The position numbers and the translations under genes were made by a program. Positions 17,617-27,127 of a DNA stretch of 46,352 nucleotides are shown here, one piece after another. Every line of letters begins with the position of its first letter. Within the stretch, counting starts at the first letter, position 1. The notes under the pieces were generated by a model that saw only the letters and a list, made by a program, of their open reading frames with translations, had not been told where the DNA came from and ran no database searches. Source of the stretch: Bacteroidales bacterium (lineage in GTDB: Bacteria > Bacteroidota > Bacteroidia > Bacteroidales > P3); contig JAFWQP010000033.1 in the NCBI GenBank assembly GCA_017509045.1, positions 1 through 46,352 on the forward strand. Reading direction: 5' to 3'.

Positions 17617-17647
17617 CAAAAATACTACTATTTACGCGAATAGAAAG
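17617..17647 (-). promoter_or_regulatory. Candidate promoter of clpC
   Basis: Minus-strand -7 box TATTTTTG (17624-17617) followed by CA, with TTTC about 19 nt upstream. It lies about 20-50 bp before the start codon. Confidence 0.5.
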
Positions 17648-17798
17648 TGTGCGCGATACATTGTTTTCAACATATCACGGTTGAAATCATTCCAACCCCT
17701 GCAACCCACTGTATTCTATCATCCTAACGACTGCTAAACTTACACAATCAGATTGTCCCACTTACATTATTAAATCCCATGAGCATCCACCTTGGCTT

Positions 17799-17908
17799 GT
17801 ATAGTTATTCTATCGTTATACCTTAGTTATACCTTAGTTATACCTTAGTTATTCTATATATAATAGTATAACTAAGGTATAACTAAGGTATAACTATAGA
17901 ATATATAC
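17799..17908. repeat. 110-bp palindrome made of 11-bp repeats
   Basis: The left arm carries three tandem copies of an 11-bp unit containing TATACCTTAGT; the right arm carries the inverted unit ACTAAGGTATA twice plus a partial third. The arms meet at CTATATATAATAG. The whole can fold into one long hairpin of almost pure A/T with regularly spaced CCTTAG/CTAAGG blocks. The 11-bp period is close to one DNA turn. Confidence 0.9.
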
Positions 17909-18021
17909 AAAAAACAGGGCAAAGGCAGGAGGGTGGAGGTTGTGGGTAAAAAATGGATGCTAAGGGGAGCGGGAAATCGTGGGAGAAAGGTAGGAAAGGG
18001 GGTAAGAATGGTAGAGAAAGA

Positions 18022-18043
18022 GGGCTGGAATGGGGTGGGAGGG
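18022..18043 (+). other. Canonical G-quadruplex motif upstream of gyrA
   Basis: Four G-tracts (18022-18024, 18032-18035, 18037-18039, 18041-18043) are separated by loops of 7, 1 and 1 nt. They lie in a ~150-bp stretch in which the plus strand is strikingly rich in G and A and poor in C, 64-85 bp before the gyrA -7 box. Confidence 0.55.
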
Positions 18044-18106
18044 AGGCGGTTAAGAAAATGTGGAAAAAGCGTTGAGAAAAAAGGATGATATGTGAAAAAA
18101 AAAACG

Positions 18107-18114
18107 TATCTTTG
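18107..18114 (+). promoter_or_regulatory. gyrA promoter, -7 box
   Basis: TATCTTTG followed by TA is a full match to TAnnTTTG. The expected -33 position (18084-18087) reads GATG, a weak match. The start codon is about 65 bp downstream. Confidence 0.6.
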
Positions 18115-18178
18115 TATTTTGTTTCTAAAACGAGAAGTATAATTTATAATTGGTATTCAATAATATAATATATAGAAG

Positions 18179-20710
18179 ATGAATTCGGAGAACGAAAAAA
18201 TTACGCGCGTAGACATCGAAACTACCATGAAGACTGCCTATATCGACTATGCAATGTCAGTAATCGTGTCGCGTGCGTTGCCCGATGTCAGAGATGGCTT
18301 GAAGCCGGTTCAACGCCGCATATTGTATGCCATGAACGACATGGGTATGTTTTACAATACCGCCTATCGCAAATCAGCGACCGTGGTGGGTGAGGTGCTT
18401 GGACAGTACCACCCTCACGGCGACTCGTCGGTTTACTTTGCTATGGTGCGCATGGCGCAGCCGTGGAACATGCGCTATCCGCTGGTGGATGGGCAGGGTA
18501 ACTTTGGTAGCATCGACGGCGACAGCCCCGCTGCCATGCGTTACACCGAGTGCCGCATGGAACAGATAGCCAACGAGATGCTGATGGACATCAAGAAGGA
18601 CACTGTGGATATGATGCCCAACTACACCAATGAGCGCGAGGAGCCTACGGTGTTGCCGGCACGTATTCCCAACCTGCTGGTGAACGGCTCGAACGGTATC
18701 GCAGTGGGTATGGCCACCAATATGCCTACGCACAATCTGCGCGAGGTGCTGGACGGCTGCATTGCCTATATCGACAATAACGACATTACGGTGGACGAGT
18801 TGATGCAATATGTGAAAGCGCCTGATTTTCCGGGTGGTGGCACCATATATGGCTACAACGGTGTGCGCGACGCATATAACACCGGTCGTGGCAGCGTGGT
18901 GTTGAGAGCCGACACTTCGATTGATGTGGACAATAAGGGGCGCAACATTATCGTGGCACACACGATTCCTTATGGCGTGAATAAGAGCGAGATGATTAAG
19001 CGTCAGGCCCAGTTGGTGAAGGATGGCAAGATTGTGGGCATTACCGACATCCGCGACGAGTCGGACAAGGAAGGTATTCGCGTGGTGTATATGCTGCGTC
19101 ACGATGTGGTGCCTAACGTGATATTGAACAAGTTGTTCCAGCTGAGCGAATTGCAGAGTTCGTTTGCGGTGAACAATATCGCACTGGTGCACGGACGCCC
19201 GATGCTGCTGAATTTGAAAGATTTGATTCAGAACTTTGTGGAGCATCGCGAAGAGGTGGTGACACGCCGCACCAAGTTTGAGATGGCCGAGGCCGAACGT
19301 CGTGCCCACCTGTTGGAGGGTTTCCTGCGTGCCATCGATATTATCGACGAGATTATACAGCTGATTAAGCGGTCGAAGTCGGTGGATGAGGCTAAGCAGG
19401 GGTTGATGGACACCTGGCAGTTTAGCGAGCTGCAGGCCACCGCTATCGTGGAGATGCGTCTGCGCCAGCTGACCGGCATGGAGCGTCAGAAATTGCAGGA
19501 CGAGTATGACGAGAAGTTGCGCTTCATAGCCCGTTGCAAAGAGATATTGGGCGACAAGAATGTGCTGTTTGAGGTCATTAAAGGTGAGTTGGTAGAGATT
19601 CGCGACAAGTATGGCGACGAGCGTCGGACGGCAATCCGCTACGAGGCTTCGAACTTCCGCATTGAGGATACTATCCCTGACGACGAGGTAGTTATCACCA
19701 TTTCGCACATGGGATATGTGAAACGTACGCTACTGAACGAGTATCGCGCTCAAACCCGAGGCGGTGTGGGCTCAAAGGGGAGCTCGGTGCGCAGCGAGGA
19801 CTTCGTGGAGCATATCTTTATGTGTACCAACCACAACTACTTGCTGTTCTTCACTGAGAAGGGTCGTTGTTACTGGATGAGAGCCTTTGAAGTGCCCGAG
19901 GGCGAGAAGAACTCGAAAGGCCGTCCGATATTGAACATGATCAATATAGAGCCTGACGATAAGGTGAAGGCCTACGTGAATGTGGAGAATCTGACCGACG
20001 AGGAGTATCTGAAGAATCACTATATTGTGATGTGCACGAAGAATGGTATTGTGAAGAAGACCTCGCTGGAGAGTTATTCCCGTCCGCGTGTGAAGGGCAT
20101 TATTGCTGTGGGCATTCGCGAGGGCGACGAGTTGATTGGTGCCCGTTTGACCGATGGCAATAGCGAGATATTGTTGGCATCGAAGAAGGGCAAGGTGATG
20201 CGCTGCAACGAGGACCAATTCCGCGGTATGAGCCGTGGAGCTTCGGGCGTGAAGGGCATTACTCTGGAACCTGAGGACGACTGCGTGATCGGTATGCTGA
20301 CCTCAAACGATGAGAATGAGAACATATTAGTGGTGAGCGAAAACGGCTATGGCAAGCGTTCGGATTTGTGCGACTACCGCAAGACCAACCGCGGCGGCAA
20401 GGGCGTGATGACGATGAAGGTTACTGACAAGACTGGCGGCATCATCGCCTTGACCAATGTGAACGACGATGAAGACCTGATGATTATCAACCGTTCTGGC
20501 ATTACTATCCGAATGAAGATTAGCGAGTTGCGCGTTATGGGTCGTAACACTCAGGGCGTGAAACTTATCAATCTGAGAGGTAAAGACTTTATTGCCTCCA
20601 TCACCAAGGTGCCGACTGAGAACGAGGAGGAGGAAGCCAATATGTCGACGGAAACTCCAACGGATAGTTCTGATAATGAACAAATTGAAACGCCTACCGA
20701 CAATCAATAG
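18179..20710 (+). CDS. gyrA: DNA gyrase subunit A
   Basis: 843 residues; with GyrB it introduces negative supercoils. The catalytic tyrosine is Y122 (SPAAMRYTE), numbered as in E. coli. The quinolone region reads [13 protein letters not shown]81, D82 and S83 match E. coli, but position 87, Asp in E. coli, is Phe. The C-terminal beta-pinwheel has a degenerate GyrA box ([11 protein letters not shown]; consensus QRRGGKG). The tail after residue ~815 is acidic and Ser/Thr-rich, as in many gyrases. The start at 18179 ([17 protein letters not shown]) has the usual short N-terminal arm. A TPR protein follows 71 bp downstream, an arrangement I recall as common in Bacteroidota. Confidence 0.96.
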   Translation: MNSENEKITRVDIETTMKTAYIDYAMSVIVSRALPDVRDGLKPVQRRILYAMNDMGMFYNTAYRKSATVVGEVLGQYHPHGDSSVYFAMVRMAQPWNMRYPLVDGQGNFGSIDGDSPAAMRYTECRMEQIANEMLMDIKKDTVDMMPNYTNEREEPTVLPARIPNLLVNGSNGIAVGMATNMPTHNLREVLDGCIAYIDNNDITVDELMQYVKAPDFPGGGTIYGYNGVRDAYNTGRGSVVLRADTSIDVDNKGRNIIVAHTIPYGVNKSEMIKRQAQLVKDGKIVGITDIRDESDKEGIRVVYMLRHDVVPNVILNKLFQLSELQSSFAVNNIALVHGRPMLLNLKDLIQNFVEHREEVVTRRTKFEMAEAERRAHLLEGFLRAIDIIDEIIQLIKRSKSVDEAKQGLMDTWQFSELQATAIVEMRLRQLTGMERQKLQDEYDEKLRFIARCKEILGDKNVLFEVIKGELVEIRDKYGDERRTAIRYEASNFRIEDTIPDDEVVITISHMGYVKRTLLNEYRAQTRGGVGSKGSSVRSEDFVEHIFMCTNHNYLLFFTEKGRCYWMRAFEVPEGEKNSKGRPILNMINIEPDDKVKAYVNVENLTDEEYLKNHYIVMCTKNGIVKKTSLESYSRPRVKGIIAVGIREGDELIGARLTDGNSEILLASKKGKVMRCNEDQFRGMSRGASGVKGITLEPEDDCVIGMLTSNDENENILVVSENGYGKRSDLCDYRKTNRGGKGVMTMKVTDKTGGIIALTNVNDDEDLMIINRSGITIRMKISELRVMGRNTQGVKLINLRGKDFIASITKVPTENEEEEANMSTETPTDSSDNEQIETPTDNQ

Positions 20711-20781
20711 AGTAGGGGAATGCAAGAAATTAACATTTAAACATACAAAATAGTAAATCAAAACTTAAATAACACAATAAA

Positions 20782-22005
20782 ATGAAGAAAATCGCATTAA
20801 TGCTGGCTCTCGTAGTAATGGGCTACGCCGTCAGCGCACAGTCACTAAACGTAACTAGTGCTCGTGAAGCACAGAACCGTGGCTACCTGGACAAAGCTAA
20901 AAAACTGATTGATGCCGCTTGTGAACACGAGCAGACCAAGAACGATGCCAAGACTTGGTACTATGCCGGTCTTATCTACAGCTCGATTGGTGGCGAGGTT
21001 GAGAAGCCCCGTTCGAAGTACAAAGATTTGGATGCCGACTGGCTGGTGAAGAGCAAGGATGCCGCCCTGCGCTGCAAGGAGTTGGATACCGAAAAGGAAT
21101 ATGCCGAAGGTAACAACACTATTCTGAGCTTCGTGGGTAACGAATATTACAAGAAAGCAGTTGCCTCTTTCCAGAAACATGATTGGGATGAGTGCATGGC
21201 CCTGAGCGAAGAGTCGGTGCGCATCTTCAACGAATGCGGCAAGAGAGAATATGCTGCCGAGTCGTATCTGATGGCCGGTAAGGCTGCTATGAATGCACAC
21301 AACAATGAGGCTGTGATGAAATATTTCAAACCTCTTGTGCGTACCAAGACCAAAGAAAACTTGGTATACAGAACGCTCTTTGACATGTACAAGTCGGCTG
21401 GCGACACTAACGAGGCTCTTAAGCTCGCTCAGAATTATGTTAAGTCGTGCAAGGACGACTACAATGCAAACATGATGATGGCTGAGGCTTATCTGCTGAA
21501 GGGTAACATGGAACAGGGCAATGCCGAGATTCAGAAGGCTTTGGAGAAGACTCAGGACAAGCCCGAACTGCACGCCAGCCTGCTGGCTGCCGCTGGTGCT
21601 ACTTACGAGGGAGTTAACGACTTTGTGAATGCCGAGCAGCGTTACAAAGAGTCGCTGCAGACGCTGCCTAACCAGTTTGTTGCCAACTTTGGCATGGGCA
21701 AAATGTTCTACAACCGCGCCGTTGACAAGCTCACTGAGGCCAACAATGTTCCTCCAACGGATGAGACAGGTCTTTATGACAAGCTGAATGGCGAATGCTT
21801 GGAGCTTTTCCGTCAGTCGATTCCTTACTTCAACAGCGCTATCAACTTTATCGATAATCTGGATGCTGAAGGTCAAGGTGCCAATCGTGCCAACTTGTAT
21901 CACTGCCTGAATGCTCTGAATACTGTATATGCTCGTTTGGAAATGTACGATGCACTGAAGCCCATCAAGGCTCGTATCGAAGAACTCCAGAAAGCTGCTC
22001 AGTAA
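20782..22005 (+). CDS. Secreted tetratricopeptide-repeat protein
   Basis: 407 residues. A signal peptide is clear: MKKIALMLALVVMGYAVSA with probable cleavage before QS. The mature part is helical with several TPR-like units, for example around residues 115-145, 155-190, 195-230 and 240-300 (CWYYAGLIY-like, YLMAGKAAM, YNANMMMAEAYLLKGN). It probably acts in the periplasm as a protein-protein scaffold; no catalytic motif is seen. It follows gyrA in the same direction and may share its transcript. A hairpin after the stop closes the unit. Confidence 0.8.
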   Translation: MKKIALMLALVVMGYAVSAQSLNVTSAREAQNRGYLDKAKKLIDAACEHEQTKNDAKTWYYAGLIYSSIGGEVEKPRSKYKDLDADWLVKSKDAALRCKELDTEKEYAEGNNTILSFVGNEYYKKAVASFQKHDWDECMALSEESVRIFNECGKREYAAESYLMAGKAAMNAHNNEAVMKYFKPLVRTKTKENLVYRTLFDMYKSAGDTNEALKLAQNYVKSCKDDYNANMMMAEAYLLKGNMEQGNAEIQKALEKTQDKPELHASLLAAAGATYEGVNDFVNAEQRYKESLQTLPNQFVANFGMGKMFYNRAVDKLTEANNVPPTDETGLYDKLNGECLELFRQSIPYFNSAINFIDNLDAEGQGANRANLYHCLNALNTVYARLEMYDALKPIKARIEELQKAAQ

Positions 22006-22039
22006 TATAAAACCGACTGATAATAAACAACTAAGATTT

Positions 22040-22071
22040 AAGCCGTCTTACTTGTTAAGACGGCTTTAAAA
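22040..22071 (+). terminator. Terminator after the TPR gene
   Basis: AAGCCGTCTTA pairs with TAAGACGGCTT around a short loop. The T-run is weak (TTTAAAATT), but the stem is perfect and GC-containing. Confidence 0.75.
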
Positions 22072-22212
22072 TTATCCGAGTAGGCACGTTATGTTAAGTA
22101 GTAAATGTTATACTAAAATCGGTCATAAGAATGTTATGAGTGTTATTTGCCCTTACCAGATGACCGTCTTTTGAGTTTTACTCCTCTCTATGGGTATGTG
22201 TGATATGGTAAG

Positions 22213-23358
22213 TTATTGCTCAATACCTGCTAGTTGCAGAATCATTCTTAGGTAGTCGTTGTAATGAGCGAGTCCGCAACCTTCGCATGTGTCGTCTGGG
22301 TCGTGATATCCACCATACGGCTGCCCCATAGTAAGAATGAAGATTGAAGGACAATAGTTGCTGAACCAGAAATGGTCGCTGTTTGGCGAATTGTCGCGAG
22401 GACGGAGATTGAGGGCAGCGCGACTTTCTTCATTTATTGCTTTGAGTTGTTCGAAGTAAGGTTTAGTCTCGGTGCTGTTGGCATTAAAAACCATCAAACC
22501 CTCATCGCCGCCACAGAACATATCGATATTGCAAAGCAATTTTACTTTATTGAAGTCGATAAGTGGATTCTCTGCGGCATATTTAGAGCCTCTTAGTCCA
22601 CACTCCTCACCACTGAAGAGCATGAAAACCATAGTATAATAAGGTTGCTTTTGGCTGACAATGCGAGCGATGTCCATGACAGCAGCTGTGCCGCTGGCAT
22701 TGTCGTGGGCACCTGGGAACAAAACCTTGTCGCCCATGATGCCGCAATGATCGTAGTGAGCGGTGAAAACAATCATGGTGTCAACAGCACCAGGAACATA
22801 GCCTACCACATTGCGAGTAAGGTAGTTGGCACGATATTGGATAGGAATGTCAGCCACCACTTTCTTCACCTTTTTGGGCAGGGCTGTTTCCAATATTTCG
22901 ATGCAGATGGGGTCAGGACGCTCTTTGTCCACAACCCATGGCGAATAAGTGTCTAACTGACTGACTCCTATCAGCCAAGTGCCATTTTTCAGTTGCTTCT
23001 TCCATGAGGCTTTGTTTAGCTTGTTTGGTGTCGCATGCCGGGCAGTTGGGTATACGCGATATTGGGTATAAGGTTCTAGCTCAACACCGTTAATCTTGAG
23101 AGACATATCCCCTTCAAGGCTATAACAATTATAGGTATATGTCTGGAAATAGTTGACTTGCAAAGGCAGAACCCCAAGACGTTTCATCTCATCTGCCAGA
23201 TATGCCGCAGCAATGCTGTCGCCATGATAGCTGGCACATCGGCCATACATCTCCTTAGATGATAGGTCTTTAATAATTTGGCGGGCATAAACTGAGTCCT
23301 GCGCGTGTAGATGGGTAAAAAATGCTATTGCAAATAAAAATACGAGTGTCTTTTTCAT
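22213..23358 (-). CDS. Secreted M28-family metallopeptidase (aminopeptidase type)
   Basis: 381 residues from the start at 23358 (MKKTLVFLFAIAFFTHLHAQ), chosen because it opens with a signal peptide; an in-frame upstream ATG would run into the preceding gene. The di-zinc M28 signature is complete: FTAHYDHCG, HDNASGTA (metal Asp), FSGEECG (catalytic and metal Glu), NIDMF (Asp) and SDHFWF (His). It is exported, probably to the periplasm. It lies 4 bp after the transporter gene, so peptide breakdown and transport may be linked. Confidence 0.88.
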   Translation of the reverse strand: MKKTLVFLFAIAFFTHLHAQDSVYARQIIKDLSSKEMYGRCASYHGDSIAAAYLADEMKRLGVLPLQVNYFQTYTYNCYSLEGDMSLKINGVELEPYTQYRVYPTARHATPNKLNKASWKKQLKNGTWLIGVSQLDTYSPWVVDKERPDPICIEILETALPKKVKKVVADIPIQYRANYLTRNVVGYVPGAVDTMIVFTAHYDHCGIMGDKVLFPGAHDNASGTAAVMDIARIVSQKQPYYTMVFMLFSGEECGLRGSKYAAENPLIDFNKVKLLCNIDMFCGGDEGLMVFNANSTETKPYFEQLKAINEESRAALNLRPRDNSPNSDHFWFSNYCPSIFILTMGQPYGGYHDPDDTCEGCGLAHYNDYLRMILQLAGIEQ

Positions 23359-23362
23359 CGAA

Positions 23363-24973
23363 TCAAAAACCTGGGAAATGAATAAACAAAGTAGGTAGAA
23401 TGAGTAGGAAACCAATCAGTATCAATGATAAGATGAATTTCCAAATCCATTTCACCCATGTGGCGTAGGGTATCTTAGCCACACCGATACATGCGATAAG
23501 CACACCGCTTGTTGGCGTAATCATGTTGGTGAACCCATCACCGAATTGGAATGCCAGCACAGTGGTTTGGCGGCTGACGTTGATGAGGTCGGCAAACTGT
23601 GCCATGATGGGCATGGTCAAGGCCGCTTTGGCTGAGCCGCTAGGCATGATTAAGTTGAGCAGGGTTTGGAAAGCATACATCACCCCTACCGAGGCCACCT
23701 CGCCCGTCTCGGCCAGCGAGCGTGTCAAACCATACAGTATGGTGTCGATTACCATACCGTCTTTAAGAATAAAAATGATGCCGCTGGCAAGCCCAACGAC
23801 CAGAGCGGCAGAGAGAATGTCTTTACAACCCGTAATAAAGAGTTTTGCAATATCGTCAGCACCCTGTCGGTCGGCAATGCCGCTACAGATGCCCATGGCA
23901 AGGAATAGCGCGGATATTTCCATCACATACCAACCATAGCCCAACACACCTACTACCAAATAGCAAATTGTAAACAGCAGTATGTCGAGGATGAAAAAGT
24001 GTACCGACTTGCGTAACATAACGTATCCTGTCACCACAAACGCCCCTGATAATATGGGCAACAACGGCATGGTGTGCTCCCCGCCACCAATGGCAATCGT
24101 GGTTTGAGGCATTAGCACAGCGCATACAATCATCACTGCGGACAACAGTACGTACATCACCCATGCTGTTGTCGGTGAATGGTATTCCACAGGATTGTCG
24201 CGTTGTTCCATCGCTCGCTGGCGCCAGTAGTCGTCCAGCTTATACATTGGCGACTTCTCTGGGTTGCGTTTCACCCGATTGGCATACCACAATACAAATG
24301 CAATACCAATTACTGTCAGCACCACCCAGCATAGAAAACGGTATTCCAAACCTGAGAAAATGGGTAGTTCGGCAATGCCTTGCGCTATGCCGATAGTGAA
24401 TGGGTTAAGCATAGCACCTGCAAATCCTATATGCGCTGCCACATAGCACATACACACTCCCACTATCGAGTCATATCCCATCGAAATGGCAAGAGGCACA
24501 AAGATGATAACGAAGGCTATCGTTTCCTCGCTCATCCCAAACACAGCGCCAAAGAGGCTGAACATAATCATGATGAGAGATATAATGATGTTCTCCACCC
24601 CTATTTTCTGAAAGATGCGATATTTGTTCAACCGTAACACCTTGCGCAAGAATGCCATCACTCCTACATCGATAGCATGGCTATTGTTCAGAATCCAGAA
24701 GGCACCTCCCACCATCAAGATGAAGATGATGATGTCGGCTTTGTCGACAAAGCCATTGAACAACGAGGAGAACACCTGCCATGTCTGTGGGTGGCTGTCG
24801 ACATAGTGAAATGAGTCCGATTGCACCACTTCGCGCATAGAGGTGCTGCCGTCAGCGTTCTGCACGGTTACGGTCTCACGTACAAATTCGCCCGCCGGCA
24901 CCAACCATGTGCATACTGCCGCCAACACGATTAGGGCAAAAACAATGGTAAAAGTATGGGGAATCTTCTTCAC
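23363..24973 (-). CDS. YfcC/DcuC-family transporter
   Basis: 536 residues with about 12 hydrophobic segments. The first (FTIVFALIVLAAVCTWLVPAGEF) carries the WLVPAGEF motif typical of the YfcC family (C4-dicarboxylate anaerobic carrier superfamily). Two half-repeats show the conserved helical hairpins, including IMPSGSAKAALTMPI and TPTSGVLIACIGVAK near the C-terminus. Members are thought to move basic amino acids or dicarboxylates; the substrate here is unknown. It overlaps the CYTH gene by 4 bp and precedes the M28 peptidase by 4 bp, so all belong to one operon with purC. Confidence 0.85.
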   Translation of the reverse strand: MKKIPHTFTIVFALIVLAAVCTWLVPAGEFVRETVTVQNADGSTSMREVVQSDSFHYVDSHPQTWQVFSSLFNGFVDKADIIIFILMVGGAFWILNNSHAIDVGVMAFLRKVLRLNKYRIFQKIGVENIIISLIMIMFSLFGAVFGMSEETIAFVIIFVPLAISMGYDSIVGVCMCYVAAHIGFAGAMLNPFTIGIAQGIAELPIFSGLEYRFLCWVVLTVIGIAFVLWYANRVKRNPEKSPMYKLDDYWRQRAMEQRDNPVEYHSPTTAWVMYVLLSAVMIVCAVLMPQTTIAIGGGEHTMPLLPILSGAFVVTGYVMLRKSVHFFILDILLFTICYLVVGVLGYGWYVMEISALFLAMGICSGIADRQGADDIAKLFITGCKDILSAALVVGLASGIIFILKDGMVIDTILYGLTRSLAETGEVASVGVMYAFQTLLNLIMPSGSAKAALTMPIMAQFADLINVSRQTTVLAFQFGDGFTNMITPTSGVLIACIGVAKIPYATWVKWIWKFILSLILIGFLLILPTLFIHFPGF

Positions 24974-25458
24974 GGCATTGATGCTAAAAAACTATTTCTA
25001 TAACATGGGTCCGACGAAACATCTTCGCCAAACCAGTCGGGAGGCACAAAACTATTGGCGGCATCTGTGTCGGGGAACTCAACCTCTACAAGAATCAACC
25101 CCTCGTGCCTGCCGTGAAACACATCCAGTTCGGCAGTCAGTCCCGTGTAGGCATCATTCCCCATCAAATCACATAGGTCTATTCGGTAGCGGGTCTTCCC
25201 CACCCTACCGCTGTCGCATTTCGCCAGCAGTTTTTGGTAGCTCTGAGCGTTGAGGGCAAACTCCTCCTCCCTATTGTGGATGGCCGACGAATTGCCCTTC
25301 ACTATGCGTTCCTTCACCGTTAGGATATAGGCATCGCCCATCCTACGAATCCGCAGGGTGGGCGATGTGCATAAGTACGCCTGCTCAACCTCAAAATGCT
25401 CGTATTGGTCGATATTGTTGGGCAATGAGCGCACCAAATACTTGCGTTCTATCTCCAT
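24970..25458 (-). CDS. CYTH-domain protein (triphosphate tunnel metalloenzyme)
   Basis: 162 residues, one CYTH domain. The signature ExExK is MEIERKYLV at the very N-terminus; further beta-strand motifs with basic and acidic tunnel residues are LRIRRMGDAYILTVKER and GKTRYRIDL. Relatives hydrolyse inorganic triphosphate or thiamine triphosphate or make cAMP; the specific substrate cannot be told. It starts 4 bp after purC ends and overlaps the transporter gene by 4 bp. Confidence 0.85.
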   Translation of the reverse strand: MEIERKYLVRSLPNNIDQYEHFEVEQAYLCTSPTLRIRRMGDAYILTVKERIVKGNSSAIHNREEEFALNAQSYQKLLAKCDSGRVGKTRYRIDLCDLMGNDAYTGLTAELDVFHGRHEGLILVEVEFPDTDAANSFVPPDWFGEDVSSDPCYRNSFLASMP

Positions 25459-25461
25459 AAA

Positions 25462-26412
25462 TTACGACAGACTATTGAGACACTCCGTTACATTTTTCTC
25501 AATCCTAGCCTCCACGTCGGTGCAGTCATCAGCCTTTTGGAACTTCTCGCCGGTGATATGTTCGTACAGTTCGATATATCGGTCGGTGATACTGTTCACA
25601 ACCTCGTCCGTCATTTCGGGCACCTGCTGGCCTTCTTTCCCTTGGAAACCGTTTTCCATCAACCATTCCCGCACAAACTCTTTCGACAGTTGTCGCTGCC
25701 GCTCACCCTTTGCCTGCCTTTCTTCATACCCTTCGGCATAAAAATAGCGACTGCTGTCGGGGGTGTGTATCTCGTCAATCAGATAAATCTTGCCGTCGCG
25801 CTTGCCAAATTCGTATTTTGTGTCCACCAAAATCAACCCTTTGGCGGCAGCCATCTCGGTGCCACGTTGGAACAAGGCGAGAGCGTACTTCTCCAGCTGG
25901 TCGTAATCCTCCTTCGTCACCAGTCCGGTGCGGATAATCTCTTCGCGCGAGATATTCTCATCGTGTCCCTCATCCGCCTTGGTCGTGGGTGTAACGATAG
26001 GATTGGGGAATTTTTGATTCTCGATCATACCTTCGGGCAGCTGCACTCCGCACAACGTGCGTGCCCCCGCCTTATATTCGCGCCAAGCGCTACCCGCCAG
26101 ATAGCCTCGCACAATCATCTCCACTCTAAAGCCCTCGCACTTCAATCCCACCGTCACCATCGGGTCGGGCGTTGCCAGTTTCCAGTTAGGCACTATGTCG
26201 GCGGTGGCATCCAGGAACTTTGCAGCAATCTGATTCAGCACCTGTCCCTTATAGGGTATGCCCTTAGGCAATACCACATCGAATGCACTGATGCGGTCGC
26301 TCACTACCATAGCCATATATTTATCGTCGATATTGTACACATCGCGCACCTTGCCCACATAAAGGCTCTTCTGGTTAGGAAAAGAAAAGTTTGTTTTAAC
26401 TACAGCTTTCAT
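25462..26412 (-). CDS. purC: Phosphoribosylaminoimidazole-succinocarboxamide synthase (SAICAR synthase)
   Basis: 316 residues. It condenses CAIR with aspartate using ATP in purine synthesis. Visible signatures: [17 protein letters not shown] (nucleotide-binding start), [37 protein letters not shown]-like block, [12 protein letters not shown] and [14 protein letters not shown]. The length suits the long SAICAR synthase found in Bacteroidota and yeast. It is the first gene of an operon with CYTH, YfcC-like and M28 genes, an unexpected mix. Confidence 0.95.
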   Translation of the reverse strand: MKAVVKTNFSFPNQKSLYVGKVRDVYNIDDKYMAMVVSDRISAFDVVLPKGIPYKGQVLNQIAAKFLDATADIVPNWKLATPDPMVTVGLKCEGFRVEMIVRGYLAGSAWREYKAGARTLCGVQLPEGMIENQKFPNPIVTPTTKADEGHDENISREEIIRTGLVTKEDYDQLEKYALALFQRGTEMAAAKGLILVDTKYEFGKRDGKIYLIDEIHTPDSSRYFYAEGYEERQAKGERQRQLSKEFVREWLMENGFQGKEGQQVPEMTDEVVNSITDRYIELYEHITGEKFQKADDCTDVEARIEKNVTECLNSLS

Positions 26413-26460
26413 ATTTTTTATTATTTAAAGTTTAAATGAAAAGATTGTTTGAATGATTGA

Positions 26461-26514
26461 ATGTTGGCTCGGCATAGCGAGCAAGCTCTCTTAGCTCTCA
26501 CCTTTTATAACGTT
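26461..26514. repeat. Family A palindromic element, copy A2
   Basis: It contains the core GGCTCGGCATAGCGAGC, the inner hairpin GCTCG-GCATAG-CGAGC, AGCTCTC...AGCTCTCACC and an outer end AACGTT. The outer stem is shorter than in other copies. It lies in the 154-bp gap between rsmD and purC. Confidence 0.75.
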
Positions 26515-26566
26515 AATGCTTGAGTGAAAACACTCATACAATCAAACAATTTACAATTGTCAAATA

Positions 26567-27112
26567 TCATTCGTCTAGTTTTTGTGCAAAAAAGGTAAAA
26601 TTCACTTTGCCATAATGACGGTGCTGCCAAAAATGGGGATGTTCCTCAAATTGATACTCCCGTGGATGTTCCAACACAAAGATTCCATCTTCGGTCAAAA
26701 TATTGTGTTCGAAAACCATGTCCGGTAGGCTTCTTAAGTTATCCAAAGAGTATGGTGGGTCGGCAAAAACAATGTCGAACTTCTTATATGCACGTTTCAG
26801 CAGGTCGAACACATCGGCGCGTACAACATGTATGTTCTTTACCCCAAACTGTTGTGCTGTCGCTTTTATAAAGTCGGTACATTGGGCGTTGATGTCAATA
26901 GCTGTAACCTCTTTGGCACCCCGTGAAACAAACTCGAGCGACACTGCGCCAGTACCGGCAAAAAGATCCATCACCGCGCAATCCTCATAGTCTACGTAGT
27001 TGTTTAATATATTAAACAAACTCTCCCGTGCCATATCAGTTGTCGGTCGGACAGGCAGTGAGGCAGGAGGGTTAAGTCGTCGACCCCTAAGTGAACCAGC
27101 TATAATGCGCAT
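26567..27112 (-). CDS. rsmD: 16S rRNA (guanine(966)-N(2))-methyltransferase RsmD
   Basis: 181 residues, class I methyltransferase fold. Signatures: MRIIAGSLRGRRL and RPTTDMARESLFNIL at the N-terminus, SAM motif MDLFAGTGAVSLEFVSRGA, VTAIDIN, and the catalytic DPPY (FADPPYS). It methylates G966 of 16S rRNA in the 30S subunit. The upstream neighbour on the same strand is a DUF3822 gene, a pairing I recall in Bacteroidota, although here a 231-bp repeat-filled gap separates them. Confidence 0.93.
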   Translation of the reverse strand: MRIIAGSLRGRRLNPPASLPVRPTTDMARESLFNILNNYVDYEDCAVMDLFAGTGAVSLEFVSRGAKEVTAIDINAQCTDFIKATAQQFGVKNIHVVRADVFDLLKRAYKKFDIVFADPPYSLDNLRSLPDMVFEHNILTEDGIFVLEHPREYQFEEHPHFWQHRHYGKVNFTFFAQKLDE

Positions 27113-27127
27113 CTAATTAAATTAAAA

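Larger units (their letters stand above)
17598..18178. other. Divergent intergenic region between clpC and gyrA
   Basis: These 581 bp hold no gene. They contain the clpC promoter (17617-17647), a 110-bp palindrome built from 11-bp repeats (17799-17908), a purine-rich G-tract stretch with a G-quadruplex motif (about 17915-18060), and the gyrA promoter (18107-18114). Confidence 0.7.

Noticed and set aside
18374-19708. 444-codon open frame antisense to gyrA
   Set aside because: A shadow of gyrA codon usage, very rich in His, Gln and Leu; no family resemblance.
20845-21903. 352-codon open frame antisense to the TPR gene
   Set aside because: Shadow of a signal-peptide TPR gene; no promoter and no domain.
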